DNA of 64,000 nt from Leptodactylus fallax (lineage: Eukaryota > Chordata > Amphibia > Anura > Leptodactylidae), in contig CAMRHE010000021.1 in assembly GCA_947044405.1 (NCBI GenBank), positions 5,254,501 through 5,318,500 of the forward strand, read 5' to 3'. Below, in pieces: positions 1 to 12,293 of the stretch. The first letter of the stretch is position 1, and the number at the start of each line of letters is the position of its first letter. A model generated the notes under the pieces. That model searched no databases. It was not told where the DNA came from and saw nothing but the letters and a program-made list of their open reading frames with translations. Made by a program: the position numbers and the translations under genes.

Positions 1-2744
1 TGGAATTATCTTTATGTTGGTATGGTTGTGACAAGCCCTTCTGATGGCACCCGGATTTAGTATACGGAGTGCAGAACAACATATACTACAACGTAATTGT
101 GGCTCTGTCACTTCATTTGAATATATGGGTCAGTGAAAACCACGGATGACACATGGATACCAGTCCGTGTGTCATCCATGCCGTTTTCACTGACCCGCAG
201 ACTGCACACGGTTGTGTGCATGAAGCCTAAATATTAATCTCTTTCTGCTGCAGCAAGCTTTTGATTTATTGCTCCCTATCTTCCAGGATCTGCAACTTTT
301 ATATTTTTCTGTCCACATAGCCATACAAAAGTTTGTTTTTTGCGTAACAAATTGTACTCCATAATGGCTCCATTTAATATTCCATACAATTTACTAAGAA
401 GTAAGAAACAAACTATGAATGGGATGAAATTGGGAAAAAATTAGTTGCAGTATTTTCTTTCGCTTTTGTTTTTACATTATTCATAATGATACCAAATTTA
501 TATGGTTTTTGTTATGTTTTAATAAAAAATGAAAAACTTTTTTCAGAACAAAAATTTCTTTGCCATATTCTGAAACCCATAATAGCTCTGTGGAGCTGTG
601 TAAAGGCCTTTATTTGCATTACAGCGATCACTGAATAGGATAAATACTGTAATACTTTATAAATTTAATAGCTAATGAGGCAGATTTATTATGCCTTATA
701 TGGCAGTTGTCTACTTGTCTAGTGTCTAATATGTCTAATATGCCTTATACAAGTTTTGAATTTTAAAAACTTTGCATCACCTTTGCCACTTCCCCAAAAA
801 GGGGTGTGGTGAGGTCAGGAAGGGGGCAGGGACGTTGGCCAGTTTTCATAAATCTGCCCCAATATGTTTACAAATTTATTTTTGTCTATTTTTATTTGTG
901 ATTTGATTTTGAAAAATTTCTTTTTTAAAACTTTTCTTTTTACTTTTTTAAAAAATGTTTTACTCCCCCCTAGGGAGGGGGGCAGATATTGCAGCATATG
1001 GTCCAATTCCTGCACTTCTACTACACCCTACCTGAGGCCTGCTGTAGTAGAATATCTATGATGATAGACCTAGGAACATTTTGATAGGCTCCTGACTGTG
1101 ATGGAAACTGATTGCAGGCCCCCTTTTGACATTCCATCTGTGGCTATCATTTCTAATATGGTGGTGCTGATGTCCAAGGCTTAGATACTGCGGTAACAAT
1201 TGATCACAACATCTAGGTGGTTAACAAGTATGATTGGTGCTGGTACCATTTGTGACTGTTACAGGCGGATGCCGGTTGTATAATACAGTTGCCATCCACA
1301 AAATATGGAAAGGGTCAACTCCTGAGCCCTCTCCTTTTTCCCTACCTGACATTATGACGTACATGTTTATTAGATGTCCAGAAGGAGTTAATATCAGATC
1401 CCAGGACCCTATATTAATATCAGTCCCTACACCTAAATATATCGAAAACCCCTGTTTTAAAAACAACCAGGCACCTTATTAAATCAGACCCCGGATCAGC
1501 ACAAGAAATGCTTACAGCCCAGACCAGACTGGTACACTGAGTCCTGCCACCGGGTCGTTCTGAACAAGAGCTGCAATGTAGAAGGGTAAGTATACAGGCT
1601 GCTATCTGTTGGATTTCGCAAATAGATAATTGCTCATTTTTATTAGCTGCCCTTTCTGGGGAATCCCTGTAAAATCTATATATTACATGGTGACCAGGTG
1701 AGAGACTAAAAAGAAGGGGAGTCCCCATAAAACCAGGTGAGTTGGAAACAAATGCATTATAAGGTAATCTACATAATGAAGACAGATTTCTGCCTTCAAT
1801 CCTTGGCTAGAATTACCTCTAATGGTTCTGGTGTGGTGTCCATCGTTTTCCCACACCAGAACAGATTCTACAATAGAGTCTCATATGCAGATGTAAATAG
1901 AGTCTAAGATAAGCAGAACTAGAAATATTTTGCTGCCACTGTCATTCCATGGTTATCAACTGTATACCTTTATATTGCAGCATTGTGAACCTAACTTTCT
2001 GGTTACAAAGGGCATCAGACTTTTTGCTGTGGTTTTCTGGAGAGTTTCTGCTACAAGTATAGTGTAGCATACCATCAATACAGCAGAAACCTTGACAGAA
2101 CCCCTATGGACTGCATTAAAATCAGTGGGGTCTGTCGGTCGCCATTTGTTTCTCTTGGATGATGGTACCTCAGAGGCACTTGAAGTGCTTTGATTCTAAA
2201 TGTAGCAGGTTGGATTTTATCTGTCCAGTCCTTTTCCTTTGGAGATAAGCATCCCCAGAAGTGTCTGGCAGTCTTTCATCTCATAGTATGTGACTTCAGT
2301 TTTAAGTTGAGCAATGTATTGCCTAGCACTCATATGTTTAGGCAGTTCTTTGACAGAACAGTACTAGAATTTCCTGTGGAGGTCTGACTGATGAAGGGAA
2401 TCTTGCAGGCAATGTTCTCTGGGAAAAGTATGTAAATTAGATCTCCTCAAGAAGGAAGCATACTGTCTCTCACCCCATAAGACATAGTCTTGGGTTGTCA
2501 TATATACCCTTGGAGTGTGAAATACTCTAACTCAGCACCTTGTATCATTAAGATAGGCAGCCTAAAGGTTAAACCAATAGGTTAATGATTTATCTATCCA
2601 ATAGTATTTATGTTTACATGTATAATGTATTTGTATATTTATATAGAGATTTATATGCTCTATATAAATGCTCTATATGCTATATGGAAGTACATTGTAT
2701 GCTGTAAAAAAAAAAAACCAAAAATAAATAAATATATTATAATA
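1..2744. other. Unassigned AT-rich noncoding DNA
   Basis: No exon-like open frame, RNA gene or complete transposon was recognised here apart from the hairpin at 127-196. Short open frames are scattered on both strands without recognisable domains. Around 780-870 and 960-985 there are small C/G-run palindromes of the sort found inside frog MITEs, and 2590-2745 becomes very AT-rich just before the first Tc1 element. Confidence 0.5.
127..196. repeat. Hairpin, MITE-like palindrome
   Basis: An imperfect inverted repeat begins with GGGTCAGTGAAAAC and ends with its complement GTTTTCACTGACCC. The inner arms share the GGATGACAC/GTGTCATCC motif. The whole unit is about 70 bp with a very short loop. 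Related GTGTGTCATCCATG motifs recur near 6237 and 51618, so this is probably a foldback fragment of a repeat family rather than a unique structure. The transposon class is not evident. Confidence 0.6.
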
Positions 2745-2746
2745 TA

Positions 2747-4394
2747 CAGTCATATGAAAAAGTTTGGGCACCCCTATTAATCTTAATCATTTTTAGTTTT
2801 AAATATTTGGGTGTTTGCAACAGCCATTTCAATTTGATATATCTAATAACTGATGGACACAGTAATATTTCAGGATTGAAATGAGGTTTATTGTACTAAC
2901 AGAAAATGTGCAATATGCATTAAACCAAAATTTGACCGGTGCAAAAATTTGGGTACCCTTATCATTTTATTGATTTGAATACTCCTAACTACTTTTTACT
3001 GACTTACTGAAGCACAAAATTGGTATTGTAACCTCACTGAGCTTTGAACTTCATAGCCAGGTGTATCCAATCATGAGAAAAGGTATTTAAGGTGGCCAGT
3101 TGCAAGTTGTTCTCCTATTTGAATCTCCTCTGAAGAGTGGCATCATGGGCTCCTCAAAACAACTCTCAAATGATCTGAAAACAAAGATTGTTCAACATAG
3201 TTGTTCAGGGGAAGGATACAAAAAGTTGTCTCAGAGATTTAACCTGTCAGTTTCCACTGTGAGGGACATAGTAAGGAAATGGAAGACCACAGGGACAGTT
3301 CTTGTTAAGCCCAGAAGTGGCAGGCCAAGAAAAATATCAGAAAGGCAGAGAAGAAGAATGGTGAGAACAGTCAAGGACAATCCACAGACCACCTCCAAAG
3401 AGCTGCAGCATCATCTTGCTGCAGATGGTGTTACTGTGCATCGGTCAACAATACAGCACACTTTGCACAAGGAGAAGCTGTATGGGAGAGTGATGCGAAA
3501 GAAGCCGTTTCTGAAAGCACGCCACAAACAGAGTCGCCTGAGGTATGCAAAAGCACATTTGGACAAGCCAGCTTCATTTTGGAAGAAGGTCCTGTGGACT
3601 GATGAAACAAAGATTGAGTTGTTTGGTCATACAAAAAGGCGTTATGCATGGCGTCAAAAAAACACAGCATTCCAAGAAAAACACTTGCTACCCACTGTAA
3701 AATTTGGTGGAGGTTCCATCATGCTTTGGGCCTGTGTGGCCAATGCCGGCCCTGGGAATCTTGTTAAAGTTGAGGGTCGCATGGATTCAACTCAGTATCA
3801 GCAGATTCTTGAGAATAATGTACAAGAATCAGTGACGAATTTGAAGTTACGCCGGGGATGGATATTTCAGCAAGACAATGATCCAAAACACAGCTCCAAA
3901 TCTACTCAGGCATTCATGCAGAGGAACAATTACAATGTTCTGGAATGGCCATCCCAGTCCCCAGACCTGAATATCATTGAACATCTGTGGGATAATTTGA
4001 AGCAGGCTGTCCATGCTTGGTGACCATCAAACTTACCTGAACTGGAATTGTTTTGTAAAGAGGAATGGTCAAAAATACCTTCATCCAGGATCCAGGAACT
4101 GATTAAAAGCTACAGGAAGCGACTAGAGGCTGTTATTTTTGCAAAAGGAGGATCTACTAAATATTAATGTCACTTTTCTGTTGAGGTGCCCATACTTTTG
4201 CACCAGTCAAATTTTGGTTTAATGCATATTGCACATTTTCTGTTAGTACAATAAACCTCATTTCAATCCTGAAATATTACTGTGTCCATCAGTTATTAGA
4301 TATATCAAATTGAAATGGCTGTTGCAAACACCCAAATATTTAGAACTAAAAATGATTAAGATTAATAGGGGTGCCCAAACTTTTTCATATGACT

Positions 4395-4395
<1 letters not shown>
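2747..4395 (+). mobile_element. Tc1-like DNA transposon A (full length)
   Basis: A complete Tc1-like element of about 1.65 kb. The left end starts CAGTCATATGAAAAAG after a TA at 2745-2746, and the right end is its inverted copy, closing at 4395. The terminal inverted repeats are about 210 bp long and closely matched, with both the outer tips and the inner segments near 2880-2950 and 4200-4270 conserved, as expected of Tc1 elements with long repeats. It carries one transposase reading frame on the plus strand. The right flank is TT where TA is expected, then a TA microsatellite leads into the next transposon. The close match of the repeats suggests a fairly young insertion. Confidence 0.93.
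3145..4167 (+). pseudogene. Tc1-like DD34E transposase, one premature TGA
   Basis: Transposase of element A, 340 codons plus stop, the usual Tc1 length. The ATG at 3145 gives MGSSKQL and is preferred over an upstream in-frame ATG at 3100 because it matches the family start. An N-terminal paired-like double helix-turn-helix region (about residues 1-110) contains the linker motif GRPR at 59-62. The catalytic triad is complete: D153 in WTDETK, D244 in QQDNDPKH and E279 in IIEHLW, with 34 residues between the last two. The only break is a TGA at 4021-4023 (codon 293). The same frame then continues with a normal C-terminus ending STKY at the TAA at 4165. A CGA-to-TGA CpG change would explain the stop. 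Enzymes of this family cut and paste the element at TA sites in the nucleus. The truncated product would keep the triad but lose about 48 C-terminal residues, so I treat it as inactive or crippled. Confidence 0.92.

Positions 4396-4441
<46 letters not shown>
4396..4441. repeat. TA microsatellite between two Tc1 elements
   Basis: A run of TA dinucleotides about 40 bp long fills the gap between the right end of element A and the left end of element B. Tc1-like elements insert at TA, so the tract is both a simple repeat and a plausible landing site for both insertions. Confidence 0.9.
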
Positions 4442-4444
<3 letters not shown>

Positions 4445-6045
4445 TGGGGAAAAAAAGTATTTAGTCAGCCACCAATTGTGCAAGTTCTCTCACTTAAAAA
4501 GATGAGAGAGGCCTGTAATTGTCATCATAGGTAGACCTCAACTATGAGAGACAAAATGAGAAAACAAATCCAGAAAATCACATTGTCTGATTTTTTTAAG
4601 AATTTATTTGCAAATTATGGTGGAAAATAAGTATTTGGTCACCTACAAACAAGCAAGATTTCTGGCTCTCACAGACCTGTAACTTCTTCTTTAAGAGGCT
4701 CCTCTGTCCTCCACTGATTACCTGTAGTAATGGCACCTGTTTGACATTGTTATCAGTATAAAAGACACCTGTCCACAACCTCAAACAGTCACACTCCAAA
4801 CTCCACTATGGTGAAGACCAAAGAGCTGTGGAAGGACACCAGAAACAAAACTGTAGACCTGCACCAGGCTGGGAAGACTGAATCTGCAATAGGCAAGTAG
4901 CTTGGTGTGAAGAAATCAACTGTGGGAGCAATAATTAGAAAATGGAAGACATACAAGACCACTGATAATCTCCCTCGATCAGGGGCTCCACGCAAGATCT
5001 TACCCCGTGGGGTCAAAATGATCACAAGAACGGTGAGCAAAAATCCCAGAACCACACGGGGGGACCTAGTGAATGACCTGCAGAAAGCTGGGACTAACGT
5101 AACAAAGCCTACCGTCAGTAACACACTACGCCGCCAGGGACTCAGATCCTGCAGTGCCAGACGTGTCCCCCTGCTTAAGCCAGTACATATCTGGGCTTGT
5201 CTGAAGTTTGCTAGAGAGCATTTAGATGTTCCAGAAGAGTATTGGGAGAATGTCATATGGTCAGATGAAACCAAAGTAGAACTGTTTGGTAGAAACACAA
5301 CTCGTTGTGTTTGGAGGAGAGTGAATGCTGAGTTGCATCCAAAGAACACCATAAATACTGTGATGCATGGGGGTGACAAAATCATGCTTTGGGGCTGTTT
5401 CTCTGCAAAGGGACCAGGACGACTGAACCGTGTACATGAAAGAATGAATGGGGCCATGTATCATGAGATTTTGAGTGCAAACCTCCTTCTATCAGCAAGG
5501 GCATTGAAGATGAAATGTGGCTGGGTCTTTCAGAATGACAATGATCCCAAGCACACCGCCAGGGCAACGAAGGAGTGGCTTTGTAAGAAGCATTTCAAGG
5601 TCCTGGAGTGGCCTAGCCAGTCTCCAGATCTCAAACCCATAGAAAACCTTTGGAGGGAGTTGAAAGTCCGTGTTGCCCAGCGACAGCCCCAAAACATCAC
5701 TGCTCTAGAGGAGATCTGTATGGAGGAATGGGACAACATACCAGCAACAGTGTGTGCCAACCTTGTGAAGACTTACAGAAAACGTCTGATCTCTGTCATT
5801 GCCAACAAAGGATATATAACAAAGTATTGAGATGAACTTTTGTTATTGACCAAATACTTATTTTCCACCATAATTTGCAAATAAATTCTTTAAAAATCAG
5901 ACAATGTGATTTTCTGGATTAGTTTTCTCATTTTGTCTCCCATAGTTGAGATCTACCTATGATGACAATTACAGGCCGGCCTCATCTTTTTAAGTGAGAG
6001 AACTTGCACAATTGGTGGCTGACTAAATACTTTTTTTCCCCACTG
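4442..6045 (+). mobile_element. Tc1-like DNA transposon B (full length)
   Basis: A second, unrelated Tc1-like family of about 1.6 kb. The left end starts CAGTGGGGAAAAAAAGTATT, and the right end is its inverted copy ending CCCCACTG at 6045, followed by TA at 6046-6047. The terminal repeats are roughly 190 bp and include the shared segments with AATTTGCAAATAAATTC near 4600 and 5870. It encodes one plus-strand transposase. Further copies of the family are the solo right end at 38305-38500 and element D at 40230-43142. Confidence 0.93.
4808..5830 (+). pseudogene. Tc1-like DD34E transposase with TAG at codon 31
   Basis: Transposase of element B, 340 codons ending ITKY and TGA at 5828-5830. The ATG at 4808 gives MVKTKELW. 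The DNA-binding half is present, with a degenerate GRPR-type linker (SGAPRK), and the catalytic triad is complete at the standard positions: D153 in WSDETK, D244 in QNDNDPKH and E279 in PIENLW. The only interruption is a TAG at 4898-4900 (codon 31), inside the first helix-turn-helix. Translation from the next ATG (4907) would lose most of that helix-turn-helix. The same TAG occurs at the same codon in element D, so it was probably inherited rather than acquired here. If read through, the rest looks intact. Confidence 0.92.
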
Positions 6046-6047
6046 TA

Positions 6048-7616
6048 TATAAGCTTTCAGTGTACTGACATGCAGATTTATATCTCTTTATACCAATACA
6101 TTATGCATGAAAAGAAAAATACTATTTTAGATTTGGTAACAGAAATTCTCTTATTGAAAACAATTAACGCCTCCTCCACACGATCACGTGCAGTGTAATG
6201 GATAGTAAAACGGCATAGATGACAAGGATTGGTATCCGTGTGTCATCCATGCTTCTCACTGAATGAATGTACAGAGCCACAAATACAGACAGGTTATAGG
6301 ACCTGGTCCATATGTTACGGCTCTTCGCTATGGCCGGACACACAGCTGCAAAAACTATGACTGTCTGTATGGGCCCATAGAAATTAATGTGACCGTACTG
6401 TGATCCGCAATTGCAGATCAAAAGTCCAGTCGTATGAAGGAGGGATAAGGCTGTAGCACAGCTATTAGAGTGCCTAATATATGTACTGGAAATTACTAAA
6501 ACTTTAACATAGGAAAGTAAATTTCAATAAACCTATTCTAGTAATGCACTTTATTAAATGATAGGACATAGCATGTAACGTAGACATATTTGGTATGGTT
6601 ATAACTATTACGAACCACTTGATAAAATGGCACCTGCCACTAACATCCATGATTGGTGTCTGCCCTGATCGGGCTGCTAACCCTTTAGATGTCTTGATGT
6701 AAACATCTGCTCAGGGCGGTGATCAGTTTTATTTTGATAGCCAGGAGAGAATTGAAGACTCCCAAGCCTGCCATTACTGAGGTTCTATTACACACTGCCA
6801 TTGGTGAATGGAGTTTAAATAAACTCAATACAGCTGTACTGCAGTATATTCTATAAGCATTCATACCCCCTAGGGATAGTGAAGTTATTTTTAATTTCTT
6901 AGCAATCTTGTCATATTGATGAAGATATTAGTTGTGACTGGAGTTGTCTTTAATTCTCTCCATCATACATCTTTGGAGGAAGTGCTAGTATCTTCTTCTA
7001 TACATCATTCAGTGGTGCCATTGTTTTTCTACCGGTTGAACAATGTTTGCAGTCAGTGTGTTGGATTTGTAAACTCCATCCGGTTGTAAACCACTTAACT
7101 GTCTATGAAGTCTATGAAGACAGTCCATAAACTAATGTGCAGTGTGCTGCTCCTGTTATCCTGCCATTGTTCTGGACATCGTAAATAGCAACATTTGGAC
7201 TCTTGAGAATCGTGACATAAAAGTGAGAAGTGTATAATGGAGTCATAGTTCAGAACTAGAAATCTGGAGATTTGAAATGTTCTCTGTTCCTACTTGTTAG
7301 CTGCTTAATACCTGGTTACTTGTGAAATTAGGCTTCTTAGCCACAAAATATCTATATATTAAGCTGAGTAGAGATTGGGCTTCAACATTAACAACAAGGA
7401 TAGTTTCACATGTAGCATTTTTTTTTCTGAATACCACTTCAGTTTTTGATGCAGGGTCTGAACCAAATTCAGAAGTGGCACCAGCAAGACAGAGTAATGT
7501 GATTATAGTTTTCACACTGATTTCATAACATTTTTCTACCATAAACAGAGCTAAAAAATATTTTCTGTCGTCTAACATTGTTTCCAGTGGGTCAGTAGGG
7601 GCACAGTGATATACAA
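6048..7616. other. Noncoding DNA with MITE fragments
   Basis: No coding sequence was recognised. The stretch 6190-6450 contains motifs shared with the MITE around element F (15970-17730): a GTGTGTCATCCATG block, a GGACCCATAG-like block, and a GCAATTGCAGATCAAAAG block near the right end. It is probably a diverged member or relative of that family. The remainder, 6450-7616, shows nothing I can name. Confidence 0.45.
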
Positions 7617-8010
7617 CTTAGGCCTGGGCCCCACTGCAGGGTTTTACAGTTCCTTCAACGTGGATGGATTGCTAGCGAATCCCATCCACACATTGTGGGA
7701 AAATTGAGATTTCCATAACTGTCACGGTTTTGGAAATCGCAGCATGTCAGTTATACCTATGGAAACGCTGGCGATTTCACCTATAGGTATGATTGAAGCA
7801 GAAAGTCCGCAGAGGAAACCTTTTTTGCTGTGGTCCGCTAGTCTTAAGCTAAAGCCCCATGTTGTGTACTTGTGGTGGGTTAACCGGCAGCTAACCAGCT
7901 GCAATGTACAGTAGCAATGTGGTAGATTGGATGTAAACAAATCCCATCCACACAGTGCAGAAACAAACATGCAGTACAAAGTGTCTTGTGCTGCGGGTTT
8001 CAAAGATGCA
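7617..8010. repeat. Fragments of the GGCTAAGGCCCC MITE family
   Basis: Two adjoining degraded copies. The first begins GGCCTGGGCCCCACTG after TTA; the second begins near 7852 with AGCTAAAGCCCCATG. Shared internal blocks are CCCATCCACACA, GAAAGTCCGCAGAGG and TATACCTATGGAAACGC, which recur at 20581, 22144 and 54690. No protein is encoded. The ends suggest a non-autonomous DNA element, and the class is discussed under the foldback copy at 35796. Confidence 0.6.
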
Positions 8011-9202
8011 CCATGTCATATATTGCTGTGTGTTGGCCACAGTTTCCAGCCTTTCCAGTGCATAACCATCTTGATTACCTGTCAGCAAGTATAAAATTCT
8101 AAATGTCATACGTCATTTGATTTTTGCTGTGCCCCTGATCAATTTGGTGTTTCTATTTTCAAATCCATCCACCCATTTAAAAGATATGGCCCCTGGAAGA
8201 TTATATGTATATTCTCCAAGTGGGTGGTAACCTTTTATTTTCTTTGACAAAAAACATAAGGTTACTACCTTTTAGAGAGCTATTTATTTTATTTTTTTAA
8301 CATGATAAAACAATGTGTGATGGAAAAATTGGTGCATTTTAAATTATTTTTTTCACATTTGTTACATTTGTTAAGCATTTTATTAGACTTTTTTCAAACA
8401 TTTTTTATTAGTTCCGCTGTGGGACATGAGAATGTGATTTTTTTGATTGCTTGTATAATACACAGCAGGGCTGTATTGAAGGGCCTCATGCGTGCCTTTT
8501 GCTTGGCCTAACAAATGGGCTTGCAGAGGGAACCTCTTCCCTCTGTCACTAGTGACTGCAAAATCTAAAGGGTTGAACTGCAAGGGATCAGAGTTATCTG
8601 CCCATGATAGTTGCGGCAAGAACATGGCTATGTGTATCAGTCAGAATCATATAGTGGCATCCATGTAATCAGCATTTATCTATATATCAGCATGATATAT
8701 CCATTATAGAGCTCTCACCCACCCTCACTCATAATGCATATGTAAAAAACAACTTTTTTAACAATTTTCAATGCGTTGGATCAGTGAAAAATGACTTGTG
8801 CATGGATGCCATCTGTCCATGATTTTCAAGGACTATAAAATTGAAAGTAATACATATTTCTGTCTGAATATACCCATTGAAATCAATGGGAGTATGAGCT
8901 ATCCACGATTCATTGAAGTGAGAATAAGACCTTAGCTCGAATTTACGCTCTAAAAGATTTCTCAGGATTTTCATTGTGGATTCCCATCAGTTTACTTTAT
9001 AATGCATGTGAATGGGGTTTTAAAAAATCCAAAAAAATGTAGCAGACAAAATCCATGTGGAATGGAGGGCATGCTGCAGAGTTTCTAAACCACAACACGT
9101 CAGTTCTGTTGTGGGCTTTTGCCATGAGTTTCGCCCTTTGCAGTGCACATGCAAATGGAATGAGGATTTTATTGCGGATTATTGCAGATTTGCTACAAAA
9201 TC
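8011..9202. other. Unassigned noncoding DNA
   Basis: AT-rich sequence with no recognisable gene. A GTGAAAA/CATGGATG motif near 8780-8830 is similar to the MITE hairpin at 127, but I could not define boundaries. Confidence 0.4.
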
Positions 9203-9205
9203 TTA

Positions 9206-9799
9206 GGCAGGGTTCATACTACCGTTGGAGACCGTTACGAAGGTGTCCGTTAAAAAAAAACAAAAAAACGGACACCTATCATAACAGACACTAACTGATG
9301 TTAATGTGTCCGTTTTTTTAACTGATCCAATTAATGGGTCAGTTGAAAAAACAGACACATTAGCATCAGTTAGTGTCTGTTAGCATCAGTTAGTGTCCGT
9401 TAGCATCAGGTAGGGTCCGTTTTTTAACACTGTCCGTTTTTTTTTTGGTTTGTTTCTCTTTTCTGAGCATGCGCAGGAAAAAAACGGACATAAAATAACG
9501 GACAGTAACTGATGGCTATCAGTTACTGTCCGTTATAAGTCCGTTACCCATAGACTTCAATGTTAAAAAAATAACGGACACTTGCTGTCCGTCAAGAATC
9601 CGTTTTTTTCAAACGGACAAAAAGTCCTGCATGTAGGATTTTTTGTCTGCGAAAAAAAAACAGACTTCTGACGGATTTGGTGTAAACGGAAATTTTAACG
9701 GATTTCTGACAGTTCAGCTAGTGTCCGATGCTAAAATCTTGTAACGGACAATAGCAACAGACACTACTGACGGTCACCAACGGTAGTGTGAACGCCCCC
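9206..9799. mobile_element. MITE with TTA target duplication
   Basis: A 594-bp non-autonomous element. The left end is GGCAGGGTTCATACTACCG, and the right end read from the other strand is GGGGGCGTTCACACTACCG. The inverted repeat continues through GTTGG. TTA flanks both sides (9203-9205 and 9800-9802), consistent with a 3-bp target duplication as used by PIF/Harbinger-type elements. The interior is built from repeated tgtccgtt/aacggaca motifs and short tandem copies of AGCATCAGTTAGTGTC near 9362-9410. There is no open reading frame of note. Confidence 0.8.
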
Positions 9800-9802
9800 T
9801 TA

Positions 9803-12291
9803 GCCTGTAGACTGTGGAACCAATAGTAGTCTATGGGGCTATATTGCATCTCTTCTCTGTGATACAATACTTTCTAGAAGCAGCTGTGTGATGACACACA
9901 AAGTTTACACAAATAGACACAAATAGAAAATCATAGATAACACAGCTATACATTCTACTATGTCCCATGTTATTTCTAAATGGGCATATTTGTGTATGCC
10001 CTGGTCTAGTAATAGATGGCGTCAGTTTGTTATGTGGACCCCAGTTTATATATAGTTCTTCACGTTCCTAGTGTTTTTCTAGGCCACATTCTCTTAAGGA
10101 ATAGTTCACAAAATGGCCGTCTCCCGTGTAACACTTAAGCGTAAATGTAGTTATTACAATTTTAGTCTAAATCGCTACAAATTGTCAACATTGTGACATT
10201 TGTGTTAGATCTACTAAAGCATGATTAACAGTTTCCATAAAATCATTAAGAATTTCACGTTATTTGCTGTAATAAAGGCACTGAAAAAGCTCACATTTTA
10301 TCTCTAATGTCAATTAGTACAAAAGAGGAGGAAGACGTTAATGTTTCACCGCTGAAATCCATTTATTTGAGCATATCTGCAGCAATGTTCTGTCTCGTCA
10401 ATATATATTTAGTGCAGGCAGGTATATACCTCCTGGTAAGAGACACCTGCATCATTTCTGCAATAATATATACACAAGCTGCAGATAGGGGAGATCAATT
10501 ATTTATACACCTCGCTGCAAGTCCGTAAGTAATGGATGGAATGTTCTCCTGGACCAGCAAATTGATAGAGCTCACAAGTTTTCAGGGAATGCTTTAAACC
10601 AGAGAGACTATTAGGGCCATCTCTAAAGCAGATCTGCTGTTCTTTGTGGTATATCATATTGTATCATTGTTCTAGTGGATACATTTGGATTGATCTGGTT
10701 GTATTGGGATTACTAGTGATGTACTGTGCTCGGAGAACTGACACTTCCATAACAACATCCTCCCTGTCTTGTCTCGCTTTGTTACCACTCAGGAGCCAGG
10801 GGCCGGTAATGTTGCAGGAATGGGTCTCTGGCTTTTCCCTAATTAGCACTAATGCTGTGAAGGTTGTTCACTTGCCCTGACTGAGGAGAATGTTAATTAA
10901 TATGGCAAGAATACGATGAGGAGACAGACGGAGGGTTCAAGGCCAGCATGTGTGCCCCTGACCTCTAGGTCAAGTGAAACAGGACGAGGGGGGATGTCGT
11001 GGGCAGGGAAGCAAGCTGCATCTATAGCACTTAGAAGACAATGAGTTGCCTTGCTGTGACTGCATTATGGAATCACAGGCCCAATCTGCTGCATTGAGAA
11101 CAAATCAACTTGTGGTGGACTCTTGTGCGGCCCCTCTGTGTTCAGTTGTTCCCTTTTTACTTAGCAAACAATCAAAGGAAGCTTTCTGAGCGGTTCAGTG
11201 TCAGGAGGCTCCTGTGTGCACATTTAGACACGGGAGCATCGCTCTGCCTGAATCGTATCTCTTTCCTCGTGCATTGTGCCTTTCACGTCTAAGGACAAGT
11301 GTACAGCTCTTCAGTAGACATAAAGCACAACAAGGAATACTCAGGTCAGCGTCCTCATACCTGCGTTCTGTCTGAGAGTCACAGAGCAACTGTCTGATTT
11401 TTTTTTTTTATTTATTCCTTTATTTTCAAAGCCTCAGTGCAAATAATCCTGGGCATAGATGGCGGCTCTTATAATATGCTCATAGGTTTTTTTTTTCTTT
11501 AAAGAAGACTACACAAATCTGTTGCATAAACAAGGGCTTATTGATAGTTAGAAGATTAGGCTGTTTTCACCTGGAAATAAAAGCAGTATTTTGAGTTTTT
11601 ATGTACATTTTGTGGCCAAAAATGTTGCAGTGAAGTATTAACTGAAAGTTTATAGTGATATAGTAAAGCAGTGCATAAAAATCACCTAAAATACATGTAA
11701 AAATGCTGTGACAAATGCTGGAAAAAGAAGTGTGAAGGAGATCCTTCCAGTGATATTTCCAATTTTTCATCATTTGTCTCTAAGACTCCCATTCAGTTTC
11801 TGATAAATCCTTATCATGCCTGTTGGCGTTAGGACCCCAGGGCCGGATATGTATTCTGCCTATACACAGTACACTGGCAAATAGCACTGGACTGTGCATA
11901 GCTTTAAAATGATTGACATGTATAAAAAAAAGTCATGTATAAATCAGATATGCACATAAATTGGAAGGGCAAATGACCTCTCTGTCTTCCTGTGTGTGCT
12001 GACATCTTCACATGGCATCGTAGGCTTTCATGTGACCCAGTCGCTAAGCTTCAGTGAGCATTGTGCCATTGCATTTATGTATTGGACAACTTATATTTCA
12101 CATAAAATGCTGTGCAATAGAAGAAATGCAAGGACTAGACTCATTGACATATTGAAAGAAAAAAACAATGACTGTGCTCTTGCCCATATGGCTTTAACAT
12201 TAAAAGGGAATATACAATACTTGGTCCTACATGGTGATAATATTTGTTTGCACATGCAATGCAGTACATTACATGAATACCTCAGCCTTTA
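9803..12291. other. Unassigned noncoding DNA, possibly partly unique
   Basis: No transposon ends or coding domains were recognised. The part 10180-11340 has less simple-sequence character than its surroundings and no motif shared with repeats elsewhere in the window, so it may be single-copy and could hold conserved noncoding elements. That is inference from texture only. T- and A-runs occur around 11400 and 11490. Confidence 0.35.
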
Positions 12292-12293
12292 TA

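Noticed and set aside
4789..5457. 222-codon open frame on the minus strand opposite the B transposase (and its mirror at 42128-42796)
   Set aside because: It is the antisense shadow of a conserved transposase frame; it has no domain of its own and appears in both copies only because the sense strand is conserved.
9362..9420. Short spaced repeats that might suggest a CRISPR array
   Set aside because: Units are adjacent and variable, lie inside a TTA-flanked MITE, and the genome is vertebrate.
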